A stretch of 64,000 bases of DNA, from NCBI GenBank assembly GCA_028583415.1, contig CM053272.1:45145185-45209184 (forward strand). The letters run 5' to 3'. Position numbers and translations under genes: made by a program. The notes beneath the pieces are model-generated. The model ran no database searches and had not been told where the DNA came from. It saw only the letters and a program-made list of their open reading frames with translations. This DNA comes from Protea cynaroides (lineage: Eukaryota > Streptophyta > Magnoliopsida > Proteales > Proteaceae). This document shows positions 25,607-36,882 of this stretch, piece by piece (position 1 is the stretch's first letter; the number at the start of each line of letters is the position of its first letter).

Positions 25607-26954
25607 TGTGTAGGGGTAAAACCAAAATTGGATTGTTTATTAAATAATCTAAAAGTGCTTTAATAATTGGTTTTGGTTATAAGTTTCGTTGCTGCCGGGA
25701 GGGAGACGAAGAGAGTTAAATACAAGAATTAAGGAATAGAACAGAGGGAAAGCATTAAAATAATTTTATTCATATGAAGGTGGATTATGATTTAGAAGTA
25801 AGCCTTGTGGAAAGCATTAAAATAAAATTTAGGGAAAAATATAGTTACATCCCCTGTATTTTGCCTAAAACACAGATGCACCGAACATTTTAAACAATGA
25901 CAACTGTCCCATTTTTCTAACAGTGTTAAATTTAATTTTTATGGACAATTCTACCCCTAGACATTTTGTTAGTTAAAAACCGATTTTGTTGATAAAAGAC
26001 TAATATAACCCTCCTATTCTACTTAAAATTAGGCCCAATATCTCTTCTAACATCTCTATCTCCAGTGAGCAATAGGAAGTCATCTCTTGAACGGGGGTGC
26101 AGAGGCCTTCAATCTGAAAATTCAGAAAAAAAAAAAAAATCACAAAAAGCAACCAATATAATAATCTAAAATCAGTGACGAGCAAAATAATCGATATGGT
26201 AACCTAAAATCAGCAGTCAATCTATTAATATTCCGGGAAACTACAAACAAAATTTCCATTAAAAAAATCCGCATTACCGAATCCCATAGGATGATAAAAC
26301 CATCATCGCATTCATAAAAATTTTGGAATCGACATCGACCTCGATCAGCTGCTCTTTCTAGGATCGATACGATCTGTTTCTACGGTTTAGAAAGCGAGAT
26401 GAAGATGTGAAAGGTGGGGTTTTAAGAGAGAGAAACGAAGGTGTGGAGGAATGTCGAATTGCGGTTTATGAGAGGGCTCGAGCCATGAAAGAGACTAGAG
26501 CAATCGCAGATAATGGGAGAGGAAGAAAGAAGACAGTGAAGGAAGGCAATCTGATAGGAGGGTAGGTCTGATATTTCATCCTTGAATGGGGTTAGTTTGG
26601 TCATTATAAAAATATTGACCATAAACCATCAGCATTTAACAAAATATACCTAAAGGGGTGAATTTAGTTATAATTTAATTGTCGTTGCAGGGGAGGAATT
26701 CGTCATTGTTTGAAACGTTTGGGGGTATTTGTAATTTGGGCAAACCACAGGGGAGGTAGTTGTATTTTTCCCTAAAATTTATTACTTCGAATAGATATTC
26801 AACACTAAGGAATTAAAGTAGAGGTTTAATCAGTTACAAACAGTAGGTTTAAAGGGTTTTATTGTTGAAACTAGAATCGAACCGTTTAATAATCAATTTC
26901 ACGATTTTAGTTTAAATGGTTCAGTTTGGTTTCAGTTCATTCTAACACCCCTAC
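25607..26954. mobile_element. possible hAT-type element hosting a MULE
   Basis: TAGGGGTAAAACCAAAA at 25607 and the complement-like ...TTCTAACACCCCTA ending near 26954 resemble the ends of plant hAT MITEs. The intervening sequence has GGTTTT/AACCAA motifs, and the 941-bp Mutator-like element sits inside. No 8-bp target duplication is visible, so the outer boundaries are tentative. Confidence 0.35.
25832..26772. mobile_element. Mutator-like element with long TIRs, perfect 9-bp TSD
   Basis: It begins GGGAAAAATATAGTTAC and ends in the near-complement GTATTTTTCCC. The terminal inverted repeats stay recognisable for at least 80 bp (shared blocks such as TTACATCCCCTGTATTTTGCC and AACAATGAC). Perfect 9-bp direct repeats TAAAATTTA flank it at 25823-25831 and 26773-26781. 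There is no transposase. The interior (about 26000-26600) is less AT-rich and, on the minus strand, reads like a 5' UTR plus a short first exon, so a captured gene fragment (Pack-MULE) is possible. No gene was recognised. Confidence 0.88.
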
Positions 26955-27080
26955 TTCTCATGCCCTCTTACATTTTGTTATTTTTTCTCTCCTCTTTGAT
27001 ATTTTCTCTTTACTGACAGTGTAGGTCCCATTGACGATACTATTTTTTATGTATCTACATTGGTGTGGCGTGGGAGATTC

Positions 27081-27654
27081 TAGGGATAAACAGATCGAAT
27101 TCGAATTGGAACACCACTATCCGAATCTGAATCGGTTTACCAACTATCTTATCTGAAATCTGACGGATGTATAAAACCAAATCCGAATTCAAAATTTAAC
27201 TAGAAATCCGGTTAAAATCATATTCAAATCTGAAAAATGGAATTGGAATACAAATTGCATGGAGAATGAGAGAAATCTCTAGTTTAAAACAAATATATAG
27301 CTTATCCTAAAAAAATAAGAGACAAAACCTTAAATGACTATATCAATATTAAGATTATATGCGTCTTAATACTCTAAAAAGCCTAAGGTTATTTGCATCT
27401 TAACACAAGGCTAAACGAAGTAGATATAATTCTGGCTGATTGATTGATATTTGAATCCAAACAATGATATCCGAATTCAAATCACAAAAAAGAAGGATAT
27501 TTAACAAAGGTACTTATAACTGCCGCTAAAAATATTGCTAATGTGTCACATTAGAAGCATTTTGTTATAGTGCCTATTGTTCGAATTCGGATCCCCCAAA
27601 ACGGATGCGAATTCGAATCAGACCCGAATTTTCGATTATCCATTTACGCCCTTA
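27081..27654. mobile_element. hAT-type MITE with 8-bp TSD
   Basis: Its 574 bp run from TAGGGATAAACAG to ATTTACGCCCTTA (imperfect TIRs). Flanks GGAGATTC (27073-27080) and CGAGATTC (27655-27662) match at 7 of 8 positions, the duplication length of hAT elements. The interior is rich in GAATTCGAAT motifs. At about 27500-27575 it carries a TTTTGTTATAGTG-like block with GCCGC motifs that resembles a CACTA terminus, possibly an older insertion. Confidence 0.7.
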
Positions 27655-27849
27655 CGAGATTCCCCCAAACACACACTAGCATTATAGAAAACCCTCTCCC
27701 CTAGTATATAATGCCTAGTTATCTAACATTGATTACCTCATTTCCTTTTTGTTATTTGATTAAGTGGATCCATTAATGTTCCTAGAAAAAAGGACAAGAG
27801 AAACTTGACAATTGATAAGGATGACAACCATGGATTGACGCAAAAAAAT

Positions 27850-27965
27850 CCTCCCCCGCGCTCCAGCCCGCCAGCCTAACATCTGACGGGCTGGAATACA
27901 TCGGCACACATACCGATGTATTCCAGCCCGTCAGATGTTAGGCTAGCGGGCTGGCACGCGGGAGG
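27850..27965. repeat. 116-nt near-perfect hairpin
   Basis: Two arms of about 53 bp (27850-27903 and 27913-27965) are reverse complements with about five mismatches and an 8-9 nt loop. The arms are GC-rich in an AT-rich setting (core TAACATCTGACGGGCTGG). It differs in sequence from the GGATCC-ended palindromes. It could be a small foldback element or a miRNA-like precursor. Confidence 0.85.
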
Positions 27966-28126
27966 TCCTGGATTGGCTCACATTACTCTAGATCTTGGCA
28001 CATAAATTTCTGACTATATCAAACAAGGTAATCAAAGGGTTTTGCAAGCATTATAACTTTAATATTAAACTAATTGGTATTGGGCTATGATAAATATGAG
28101 AAAATGATCTTCACAGTGTCATTGTG

Positions 28127-28359
28127 GGATCCAAATCGTCTTATCCCTGAGATTCGGGAGGCGTGGCGACGACCCCACTGGATGGTCGCCATGTGGAGGT
28201 CGGATGAATCCGACCCCTCCGTTCGAGCCGACAAGCCGAGCCGACAAGAGAGTGTCGGCTCGAACGGAGGGGTCGGATTCATCCGACCTCCACATGGCGA
28301 CCATCCAGTGGGGTCGCCGCCACGCCTCCCGAATCTCAGGGATGAGACGATTTGAATCC
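28127..28359. mobile_element. palindromic MITE, family C copy 1, youngest
   Basis: A 233-bp element whose two 107-bp arms (28127-28233 and 28253-28359) differ at only three positions, around a 19-nt loop. Termini are GGATCCAAATCG and CGATTTGAATCC. Perfect 9-bp flanks GTCATTGTG lie at 28118-28126 and 28360-28368. The near-identity of the arms and perfect duplication suggest recent insertion. Frames of 65-95 codons on both strands are artefacts of the palindrome. Confidence 0.95.
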
Positions 28360-29446
28360 GTCATTGTGAGATTTTTTCCCACAACCTCTCACATTACTCT
28401 TATTCTCAAACAAAATTTTTTTATGAGATTTTTAATGATAATTTCTCTCTATCCTTCTTTTCATTCTTATATATTTATTTGTATATTGTAGAAGAAAATA
28501 AAAAGTAAATAAAAAAAAATGTTTTTAAGACAATTGACTGGTTGGCTGTGGTAGTTTGCACTTTCTTGAAGATTCTAATGATGTTAAATGTCTTCAGGTA
28601 ATACTTTCTTGGCACACGTGATTTCAATGGAAGAAAAAAAGAAGAGGCTTTGACGTGTAAGAGTGGAGTAAAACAGGTAGAAGAGGCCTAAAAGAGTTTC
28701 TCCTCTTCAAATGGTGCAGTTGCAACAGAAATTGCTTTAGAGACCAACCACAAGTCCAACGATATTGCTTTCCATGTGTACCCAAATGGTTTTACTACAT
28801 TGCTTCAACACGTAAAAGCAATGCAAGATGACAACATGTATGGTATATGATGACCAAGTAACGGTTGTGATTTGGAAAAGGAAAGAGAAGCCATTAAATA
28901 AGGCTATCTCAACGGAATCCCACCAGTATTGACATCCTTATGCACCTGCGTGCATGGTGACTAGTTATTAGTCCACTTCAACCAGTGTTGAAAGTAAGAA
29001 AAAAGAAAGAAAGACAAAGGCCAAAAGTTATATGGATGATGGCCGAGCAGTCATACATGAATCCGTGAGATCACAAAAAACGTAAAATGATATATAAACT
29101 TTTTTTTCTGATCACAATATTTACATGGCAAATGTAACATTTACTACTACTAAAAATATTTTGTGCAAAATTTTTGGTATAAAAAATAATTACATAATTT
29201 ATTTAATAATATGAGCCTGCAAGAATTTTCTTTTTCGTCGAGGTTGGGTGGGATGGGGAGATGGATTTAAAAAAATTTTAGATCATGTGATTCCTCATAT
29301 ATTGTTATTAATCAAAATGAAAAAAAAAATAATTATTTGTCATCTCAATATTAATTGTAATAAATCATTCCATTTGGAAAGTAAGAATGGATGCATCTCT
29401 AGTCTTTAGGTGTGAAAGTGTATGTAAAGAATGGCTGCATCTCTAG
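28360..29446. other. gene-free stretch
   Basis: AT-rich intergenic sequence. A short direct repeat (ATGGATGCATCTCTAGTCTT / ATGGCTGCATCTCTAGTCTT) occurs at about 29389 and 29431. I see no gene. Confidence 0.5.
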
Positions 29447-29975
29447 TCTTGAAGGGTCTGTTTGATAAAACTTCTGTTTATAGATTCTGGTTCAAATTTG
29501 GATTCTATTCTAGGTTATTCCAAGATTATTTTAGAGTAGAAACTCGTTTGATGACACAAATCTGAAATGGATTTCAGAACATTTTTAAATTAGAAACGTG
29601 TTTGATAACACACTATCCCCCAATTGAAGTCTAGAAAAACTGTCATGGTAGTGGTGGTGGGTGGTGACGGTGGTGGGCAGTGATGGTGGTGATGGTGGTG
29701 GTGGCGATGGTGGCTATGGTGTAAGTGGGTAGTGGGTGATGGTAGTCAAGTGAGAGTCATGTGAGAGTTGACTCTTTTCTTTCTCTCAAAAAGTTGATCT
29801 AACATCTTGGAGCAAGTATAATGATTTCAAAATTTTAGATTCTGGAACCATTATGAATTCGGTTCACTTTGTGGGAGTTAGAATCTAATCGGACTTATTA
29901 AACGCACTTCTACTCTAAAATGACTCAATGAGAACTAGAATCTATAAAATCCAAAAACAGAAATTTTATCAAAGA
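29447..29975. mobile_element. possible MITE with GGT-rich interior
   Basis: The left end GGGTCTGTTTGATAAAACTTC followed by ATAGATTCTGGTTC is matched in reverse complement by the right end (29925-29975: GAACTAGAATCTATAAAATCC...TTTTATCAAAGAATCC). A (GGTGGT)n-like purine tract lies at 29648-29722. No convincing target duplication was found. Confidence 0.5.
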
Positions 29976-31332
29976 ATCCAAAATGTGAAAGAATATGTAC
30001 TTTTCTCTCAAATCCTATTCTCTCTCATCTTTAAATCCGGGTCCCTAGTGAAAGATTATCTGTTTTTCCTGTACTTTCATTCCCCTAGCGCGTTGATCCT
30101 CAAATACACTAACACCGGATAGATCCCTCTCCCATACTTTTAATGTAGCAAAATGTAGTGCAACAAGTACCAGATCCGCTTTCCCAGTGGAAGCAAATGC
30201 GAGGAAGCAAGGTATGTTATTGCAAGTTGGTGTAACAGAGTTAGAAAATTCAGTAGTTACTATTTAAGGGGAAAAGATCGCGGCCTGACATTATCTCCGA
30301 ACGTCTTCTGTGGTCATTTCACCATCTATGCGAGAGGGTGCAAGGTCAATGTCCAAAATGCTTTCCCTGTTTCAGAGTCCCATTTAAGTACCCAAAAATG
30401 GTAGATCAAAAGATTGTTTCTTTCACCCAGAACTCGACCCAAATTGTAAAATCCATTCAAAAAGTGAGCAAAAAGCCCGAGAAATTGAGAGGGACAGCTA
30501 ATTGATAGATCTGTCCATTTGAGAAAGAACTGTTTTTTCTAAAGTAAATTTTCCCACAAATTTTCAAGTGGCCAGAGGAAGTATTTTAATTCCTTTGCTG
30601 GCAATAAATATTCTTGTTGATCGACTTGCCCCCAGGTTTCAGTTAGATTTTGATAAAAAAAAAATATAATTTTAACCCAAGTACCTTAGAATTGAGTTTT
30701 ATTTTGAAGTAATTTTAACCAGCTCACTCACATCTTATCTAAGGAATCTTTTGATGATTCATTAGAGCTCATATCTGTATAATTTTGATTGTTTAGAAGG
30801 AAAGCCCATTCACCATAGATGAACAAACGATCAGACTATAACCCTGTAAATATATAAAAGGGCATCCATATTCAATAGTCATTTTACAAATCGGGCGCCC
30901 ATTTTGTCACCTTGATGGAATTCCATTTTCATTTCACCTCACCTCATCATGTAATTACTGTTTGGATCTTCCTATTCCCATTTGTATTTCTGTTCATCCA
31001 CCCCCAATATAGGGTAAATTAAGCTGAGATCACCACCCTCCAAATTAGTGTACTCTGGACTAATTTCACCGTAACCAGATCATCAAGTATGAACTCGATT
31101 CTGGTTTGTAATTTTGTATTGAAAAACTACCTATGTACACTAACTAAAATCACATATTGATGGTAACAACGGACAAAATTGTGTGGGTGTTTTTTTTTTT
31201 TATTTTTTATTTTTTATTTTTTATTATTATTATTTTTTTAAACCCTTGTTTCCCTTTCTTTATGAGAGGGTGGGGGTGGAATAGGGAGGCGGAGGTAAGT
31301 TTTCTTGGATGGCTTCTCAAACAACTGAAATT
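29976..31332. other. gene-free stretch including MCU 3' flank
   Basis: No coding sequence is visible. At 31188-31240 a T-rich tract contains repeated TTTATT, which on the minus strand gives several AATAAA signals about 100 bp past the MCU stop. It is the likely polyadenylation region for that gene. Confidence 0.55.
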
Positions 31333-33306
31333 TTAGTGATGCAGAGCTGCACCGAGCAACGTTCTATCAGAGTGATTTAGTGCTGATGATGTAGGAGCAG
31401 CAGGGAGTTCCGAAGAAAAGGAATTACAGGCTCTGCGAAGCTCGTTAAACTTTTCAATGTCGAAATTCTTGTTCTTCATCAGCCGCTTCTGCTTGGCACT
31501 GAAACGACTCTCGTAGAACCCCTCAAATGAAGGATCTCTGGAAGTCCTCAGGAAGAAGGCATAGCCTGCCATGAAGTAGACGGAGGTCACATAGAAGCAT
31601 ATCGGCTCCATCACATCCCAAGATAACTCCCAGAAGGTGAGCCTCATGAATGCCGCTGTCTGGACCACAAGGAAACCCAATCCAGCCCATAGCTCCTTTC
31701 GAACCAGCGCATCTGCTTTTTCATCGATCGCTACCTTCTCTTTCTCCATCTCTTCAAGTTCTTTCCTCCTGGAGTCTGTTGGGTGAGCCATGGATATAGG
31801 AATTATGGCTTCAATCGCTTTTGCTACCTGTAAAATCACAACAAAACCGGCCAACATTTGGGTAACTCTTCTCCAGCATCCAGCAGTTACTTCTACACTA
31901 CCATCAATCACTAGGGCACAGCAATAAACCTACAACTACCCCACCATGCCCAGGAGGATTTGTCTTCAGTCTCATTTGATGCTAAAAATAATACCAAACA
32001 AAATAGAAAAGAAACCATTTTCTGAACTTCCGATGAAATTAATTTTTTTTTTACCTCAAGAACAGCCCATAAATTTTACTTCCACTTTTCCTTTCTTTTC
32101 AACTTCAACAGATGATCTGATCCACAGTGCATACCCATTAGACCCCACCTCTCTCTCTCTCTCTCAATCTCTGTATATCTACTTCCCCCCTCTCCTTTTT
32201 TTTAATTTTTTTATTATATGTATATGTGGGCCGATTCGGCCGAAGGAGAAAGCAGTTAAAAGCCACCTCCTCCAGCCCTTCGTCTCTAGGTCGGTTGGAG
32301 ACAATCACAGGGAAAAGGAAAAAATGTCAAGTATGTTTTGGTCTTTTCAATCTCTCCTAAGGTTACCGTTTAAAACATGTAACCTCAATACAAGTTTGTT
32401 TGGATCTGGCCGAGATGGCGTAGGTTTGGTTTCCTGTTCAAGAAGAAACATGACAAAAACAGTATAAAATAATATCAGATCTCGGTATTTGTTTAAAGAA
32501 AAAAACAAAGGTAGCAAAAATACTAGAAATCAATGAAATTCATTGTTTGCGTGGGTTGGTTGCTTCTGACGTTTCTTTCTGGATTTATACTTTTGATCTC
32601 GATTCAATGTTTCATGAACTGAAACCCATTAGTCCGTGTCCATAATGTTCATCGAGATCGATAATGGAAAATAAATTTAAAAAACACCGTAATAAAAATG
32701 GGAAATTTTTACCTGCTCCGGCCTAAGGAACACAATGTTTCCCAATACGATAACGGCTCCGGATTGATCTAGCACCTTCGCGGACTCCAATCCCTGATCG
32801 GGACTGGAGCAACCTTCGGAGCAGATGTGAATAAACTCCGAATATGAGATGCAGGTTTTCTGAATACTTCTCAACTTTGTTTTCAACATTTCCAAACGCG
32901 ACAGCCTCAACAGCTTTCGCGCGTCCTCGACCGAAATTTCATTTAGAGAATCCGACCTCGTCACAGGCGGATTCAGGCCATCCAATCGCAGGCGATCTCT
33001 ACTTGTGTTAATGCCTTTCAACTTCTCCATCAATTTGTCCCCAAGCGACAATGACCGGAGCTCCGGCGAAGCCACCGCCGACTGGCCAATTGCTCTCCTG
33101 TGAAGAAATCTTCGGAAAAATCCATCGTTGCTGGAATCTGCACCGCTACGAAAATTTCTGGAGAAGATTGTCTTGTCCGGCTCAGGGGGGATTAAAGATT
33201 GTTGAAACCAAGGATTGGAAATGGGGGAATGCGCCAAGGTACTGTTTGGGGAAGAGATTTTGGTTATGTTGAACAGACGTTGAGCTAGGGTTTTCCGGCA
33301 CGCCAT
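31333..33306 (-). CDS. MCU: mitochondrial calcium uniporter pore protein (MCU), two exons
   Basis: Exon 1 is 32713-33306 and exon 2 is 31333-31827, with an 885-bp GT-AG intron in phase 0. The product is 362 residues, typical of plant MCUs. The N-terminus (ACRKTLAQRLFN) is basic and amphipathic, fitting a mitochondrial presequence. Residues 110-200 form the matrix-side domain. A coiled-coil (about 215-240, RKELEEMEKEKV) precedes TM1 (about 246-266). The selectivity-filter motif WDVMEP is at 268-273 and is followed by TM2 (274-292). These are the hallmarks of the pore-forming subunit that carries Ca2+ across the inner membrane. The C-terminal matrix helix (RFSAKQKRLMKNKNF) is intact. The start is the first ATG after a TATA motif at 33459-33471. 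The in-frame sequence upstream to 33363 has no ATG. No lesion is seen. Confidence 0.97.
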
Positions 33307-33458
33307 TGTTGAACAGAAGAAAGAGAAACAGAGGAGAAGAAGAGAGAGGAGGAGAAAGAGCAAAAGAGAAAGGGGCGAGCCTCTGGTTAGAGCTCTGCTG
33401 ATCGAGGGGTGTTTAGTTGTTTGAATCCCATGAATGAACCAGAAGGAGTTTGGGTTGT

Positions 33459-33471
33459 TATATATATATAG
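33459..33471 (-). promoter_or_regulatory. TATA motif of MCU
   Basis: TATATATATA lies about 155 bp upstream of the MCU ATG. A start site 30 bp downstream would give a 5' UTR of roughly 120 nt, consistent with the CT-rich leader (minus strand) at 33310-33375. Confidence 0.6.
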
Positions 33472-33479
33472 CTCCCAAT

Positions 33480-34195
33480 TCCTAAAATGGAGGAAGGAAA
33501 GAGAGGGAGGGAAATAAAGATGGAGAGAGAACGAACGAACTGTTGAAAATATCGCGATAATTTGGAATTAGAAAAAAGCGTGATAAATTCATTAACGCCA
33601 GCAAGTGCGAATATTATTTAAGAATATCTCCTAAATATCGATAGATATTCGAATTTTCAAGGCCAATAAATAACAATTTCAAGTTGACAAAATATCGCGA
33701 TAAACAAAGGAATGAAAAGAAATCGCTTAAAAATAGCAATATCTCGTCGTTTCGGGAGTCCTAAAAAGACGAAAAGACCCTCAAATGCTCCAGTCTTTTA
33801 CCACAAGCCCGAATAATCGAGGAGCTTCGACCTATCCTTCTAACAGGTGTCACCGTCTCCAATTAATCAGGACCGTTAGATCCCTGATATGTTTGAGTTC
33901 GTGCTAAGCAATTTTGACCTTAGATCAGCGGCACATGTTCATTGATCATATGGAAGATTTCGTAATCGGATCAGACAGCTATGAAGGTGTTATGGATGAT
34001 GTGTAACGAATGGGATACACTCAAGCAATGAGTGATTGGGATTTTCACTGTCACTCACTCGGGAATCACGTTGAGGATTTATGGGCATCTCTGCATGCTC
34101 CTCAAATTTTTCCAGTTGTGATCCAACGATTGAAATTCATGTACGAAATAAACTCTAGCATGACTAGATCCGAACCCTATTTATCATAGAGTGGT
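33480..34195. other. gene-free stretch upstream of MCU
   Basis: No gene is visible. It contains repeated TATCG/CGATA motifs (33550-33760), for example AATATCGCGATAA at 33547 and TATCGCGATAAAC at 33693, of unknown meaning. Confidence 0.5.
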
Positions 34196-34438
34196 GGATC
34201 CAAATCGTCTCCTCTCTATACTTCAGGGAGGAGGGAGAAGCTCCCGGTCAGATGATCGACACATGACTCTCGGAAAAATCTGAACTCCACATTCGAGTCG
34301 ACACCCTTGTCGGCTGGACTTGTTGGCTGGGTCTTGGCTAGAACGTGGGGCTTTGATTTTCTCAAGAGTCACGTATCGATCATCCAATGGCGATGTATCC
34401 CTCCTCCCTGAAGTACAAGAAGAAGACGATTTGAATAA
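34196..34438. mobile_element. palindromic MITE, family C-like copy 2
   Basis: A foldback from GGATCCAAATCGTC to GACGATTTGAAT. Outer arms match family C and a 'CTTCAGGGAGGAGGG' block is repeated in inverted form. The inner part (GAGTCGACACCC...) is closer to family A, so it is a chimera of the two families or a separate subfamily. The right terminus runs into poly(A), and no target duplication remains. Confidence 0.8.
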
Positions 34439-34715
34439 AAAAAAAAACGTTGAAATATTGGATTTGGATATGGCTAAAAGGGGTCGACGTGGCTCCAGAT
34501 CCTCTTCCAACTTCACATTTTTGAATTTTCCCATTTTGAAATTAATCAATTAATTCTATTTTTGGTATTTCTAATATATATATAATAATTAAGAGAAATA
34601 ATAAGAAAAGCTGGAAAGTTATTTTTCTATAATTGGGAATATAATATTAGGTGAACCGTGAGATATTTTATAATTTTAATGACGTAATTAATAAAGGGCT
34701 TCCTAGTTCCATCCG

Positions 34716-35018
34716 TTGCAAAGTTCGAACACGGAAACGTCGGAAGCGTCCACGCGTTGGTTCAGCCGCGCGTGTCAGCCTCGGAAGGCGAAGGCGCTGA
34801 GGCAATGGACCACAGACCTGCACAGCCTGGGGAGGGTTGTCTGTGGTGCCTGTATCTATTGCTTTTCCGCCTCAAAATACGTTTCTGTTGAAGAATTTAA
34901 AGTTCCACATTCCAGACTGACTTCCAACATCGCCGGTCTTAGTAAAACCTTCCTTGAATGCGTTACTTCCTCTTCACGTGCCTCTTACTCTCTTCCGTGT
35001 CAGGTTGGAAGAGGATAG
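34716..35018. other. CpG-rich segment of unknown origin
   Basis: This roughly 300-bp stretch is far richer in GC and CpG than its surroundings and keeps a plus-strand frame open for 100 codons. The peptide has no domain I recognise and no upstream promoter is obvious. It could be a gene fragment, an unmethylated regulatory segment or chance. Confidence 0.3.
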
Positions 35019-35755
35019 TCGAAAATCATCTGAATTTAGATAATTTAAAATATAATCTATTTGATCTAAATAAATATCAGATTAATAATAAAAAATTAAA
35101 TAATTAATGATCTTAAAGATTCTTTAAGATTTAACTGGTTTAGAGAATGTGGAAAAGAAAATCAAATAACTAAGACAACTAACATACATGGATTGAGAAT
35201 GAATCATAGTTAATAGAGGTGAAATGTTCAGCTATGTACATCAAAAGTATAAATAGAAATTCAAAATTTTGAATTTGATTCGCATCCGAATAAATTTAGG
35301 GGTACCTGAATCTAGGCAGGGGTATTCCGATCTGTATCTAATCCATTTATATCTCTAGCTGCCATACATGAATTTGTTTTACTACCAGATCGGATTAATT
35401 TGGGTCCATCGAGTTGAGTTTAGTTGCCATGATCTTCCACCTAGCTCTAGCTTGGGCCGGGAATGTTTCAACTCAGGGTCCATATCCTTGGTTTATATGC
35501 GGTGTTCCTAAACCATAGATTTTGAATCGTCCTTCATTTGTGTTGAGTTTTCGTGTGGATCAAGCTTGGTCATTGTGACCCCTTTTATGAGGAGGCACCC
35601 TCTTCTCCAAAATTACAGGACTATTTTGTCGATTTTTTTAGAGAGAATTGTCTCGCATCCCTTGATATTCTTTATCTACCCACCTATATCGATTTCAGAT
35701 ATAAGTACCCTTTTGTAGAAGATTGTTTGAGCTTTTCTTGGGAGTATGACATGGG

Positions 35756-35967
35756 GGATCCACATTGTCTCATCCCAGTAGTTGGGGAGGCGGGGCGACG
35801 ACTCCAGTGGATGAATCCGACCCCTCCGTTAGGGCCAACAAGCCGAGCTGACAAGAGAGTATCGGCTCGAACGGAGGGGTCAGATTCATCCGACCCCCAC
35901 GTGGCGACCATCCACTGAGGTCGCCGCCCCTCCTCCCTGAAGTACAGGGAGGAGACGATTTGAATCC
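35756..35967. mobile_element. palindromic MITE, family C copy 3, left arm shortened
   Basis: It runs from GGATCCACATTGTC to GACGATTTGAATCC. The left arm lacks about 25 bp between GACTCCAGTGGATG and AATCCGACC relative to the copy at 28127. The apex (ACAAGCCGAGCTGACAAGAG) is close to that copy. No target duplication is visible. Confidence 0.85.
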
Positions 35968-36487
35968 GGTAACTTCAACGTCATGGAATCCATAGCCTTA
36001 AATGTTGTGAGCCTTAATAAGTCATAGCACATGTAGGTTGAAAAAGAGAGAAAATAATGAATGAATGCTCACTAAATCAGTGTCTAATTTCTTGGAAAAG
36101 ATTAACGCTTAATTTGTTATTGTTACGAGTTTAGTCCCACACAGGTTATTTTTGAGCCCGGAGTTCATAATTCAAAGGGATGTAAACTTTACTTGGTATC
36201 AAAAGCAGGTTTAGACCGTCTATGTGTACATAATATGTGATGCCCACATATGCAAAGTGCTAGGAGTTTAATCCCACACTAGCCACTCTAGAGCCTAGAG
36301 CTACAATTCCCTCTCATACGTTGTGTTGTGAGGGATTCCTTTTTAACTGCGTACTTTATACAAGATGGACCACAACAATAGTTTATGTATAAGGATATGA
36401 AATCTCAAAGATGAGAGGCCTTAAACAAAAGAGGAAGGGCATGCAATTTTCTTGTAATTATAATTTATAATTAGAAAAAAGCATATG
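35968..36487. other. gene-free stretch
   Basis: No coding or RNA feature is supported. The text around TTTAGTCCCACAC (36130 and 36270) recurs within the stretch, probably from an old duplication. Confidence 0.45.
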
Positions 36488-36495
36488 ATTTTACC

Positions 36496-36811
36496 TAGGG
36501 CTGCAACATGGCTGGGTTGGGTCGAGTTTTTCAAAACCCTAACTCTAATTTTGGTTATTTAAACTTAACCCTAATCCAATCCAACCCTGACAGGATTAGA
36601 AAATTTACATCCCTAACCCTGACCTTGGTAAGGTTGGGCCCAACCCTAACCTACCTGATTGATCCTGACAAGGCTGGGTTGGGCTGGGTTAACCCTGATT
36701 TTAGGTTGGATTGACCCTAATTAGCCTTGAAATATACAACAAAACACACATATAACAATTATAACTTAAAGAAACAACAAACACAAATATATATAGAGTT
36801 GGGCCGGCCCA

Positions 36812-36882
<71 letters not shown>

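Noticed and set aside
28074..28491. Overlapping 65-95 codon frames on both strands
   Set aside because: They are produced by the palindromic MITE reading the same arm in both directions. The same holds for frames at 17.0-18.3, 23.7-24.1, 42.0-42.4, 43.4-43.8 and 61.4-61.7 kb.
31946..32467. 173-codon plus-strand frame
   Set aside because: It lies wholly inside the MCU intron on the opposite strand. Its translation is low-complexity with poly-Phe and Ser runs and no domain.
33307..33363. In-frame hydrophobic extension upstream of the MCU start
   Set aside because: The extension has no ATG (it opens with TTG) and comes from the CT-rich 5' UTR. The family's conserved N-terminus begins at the ATG at 33306.
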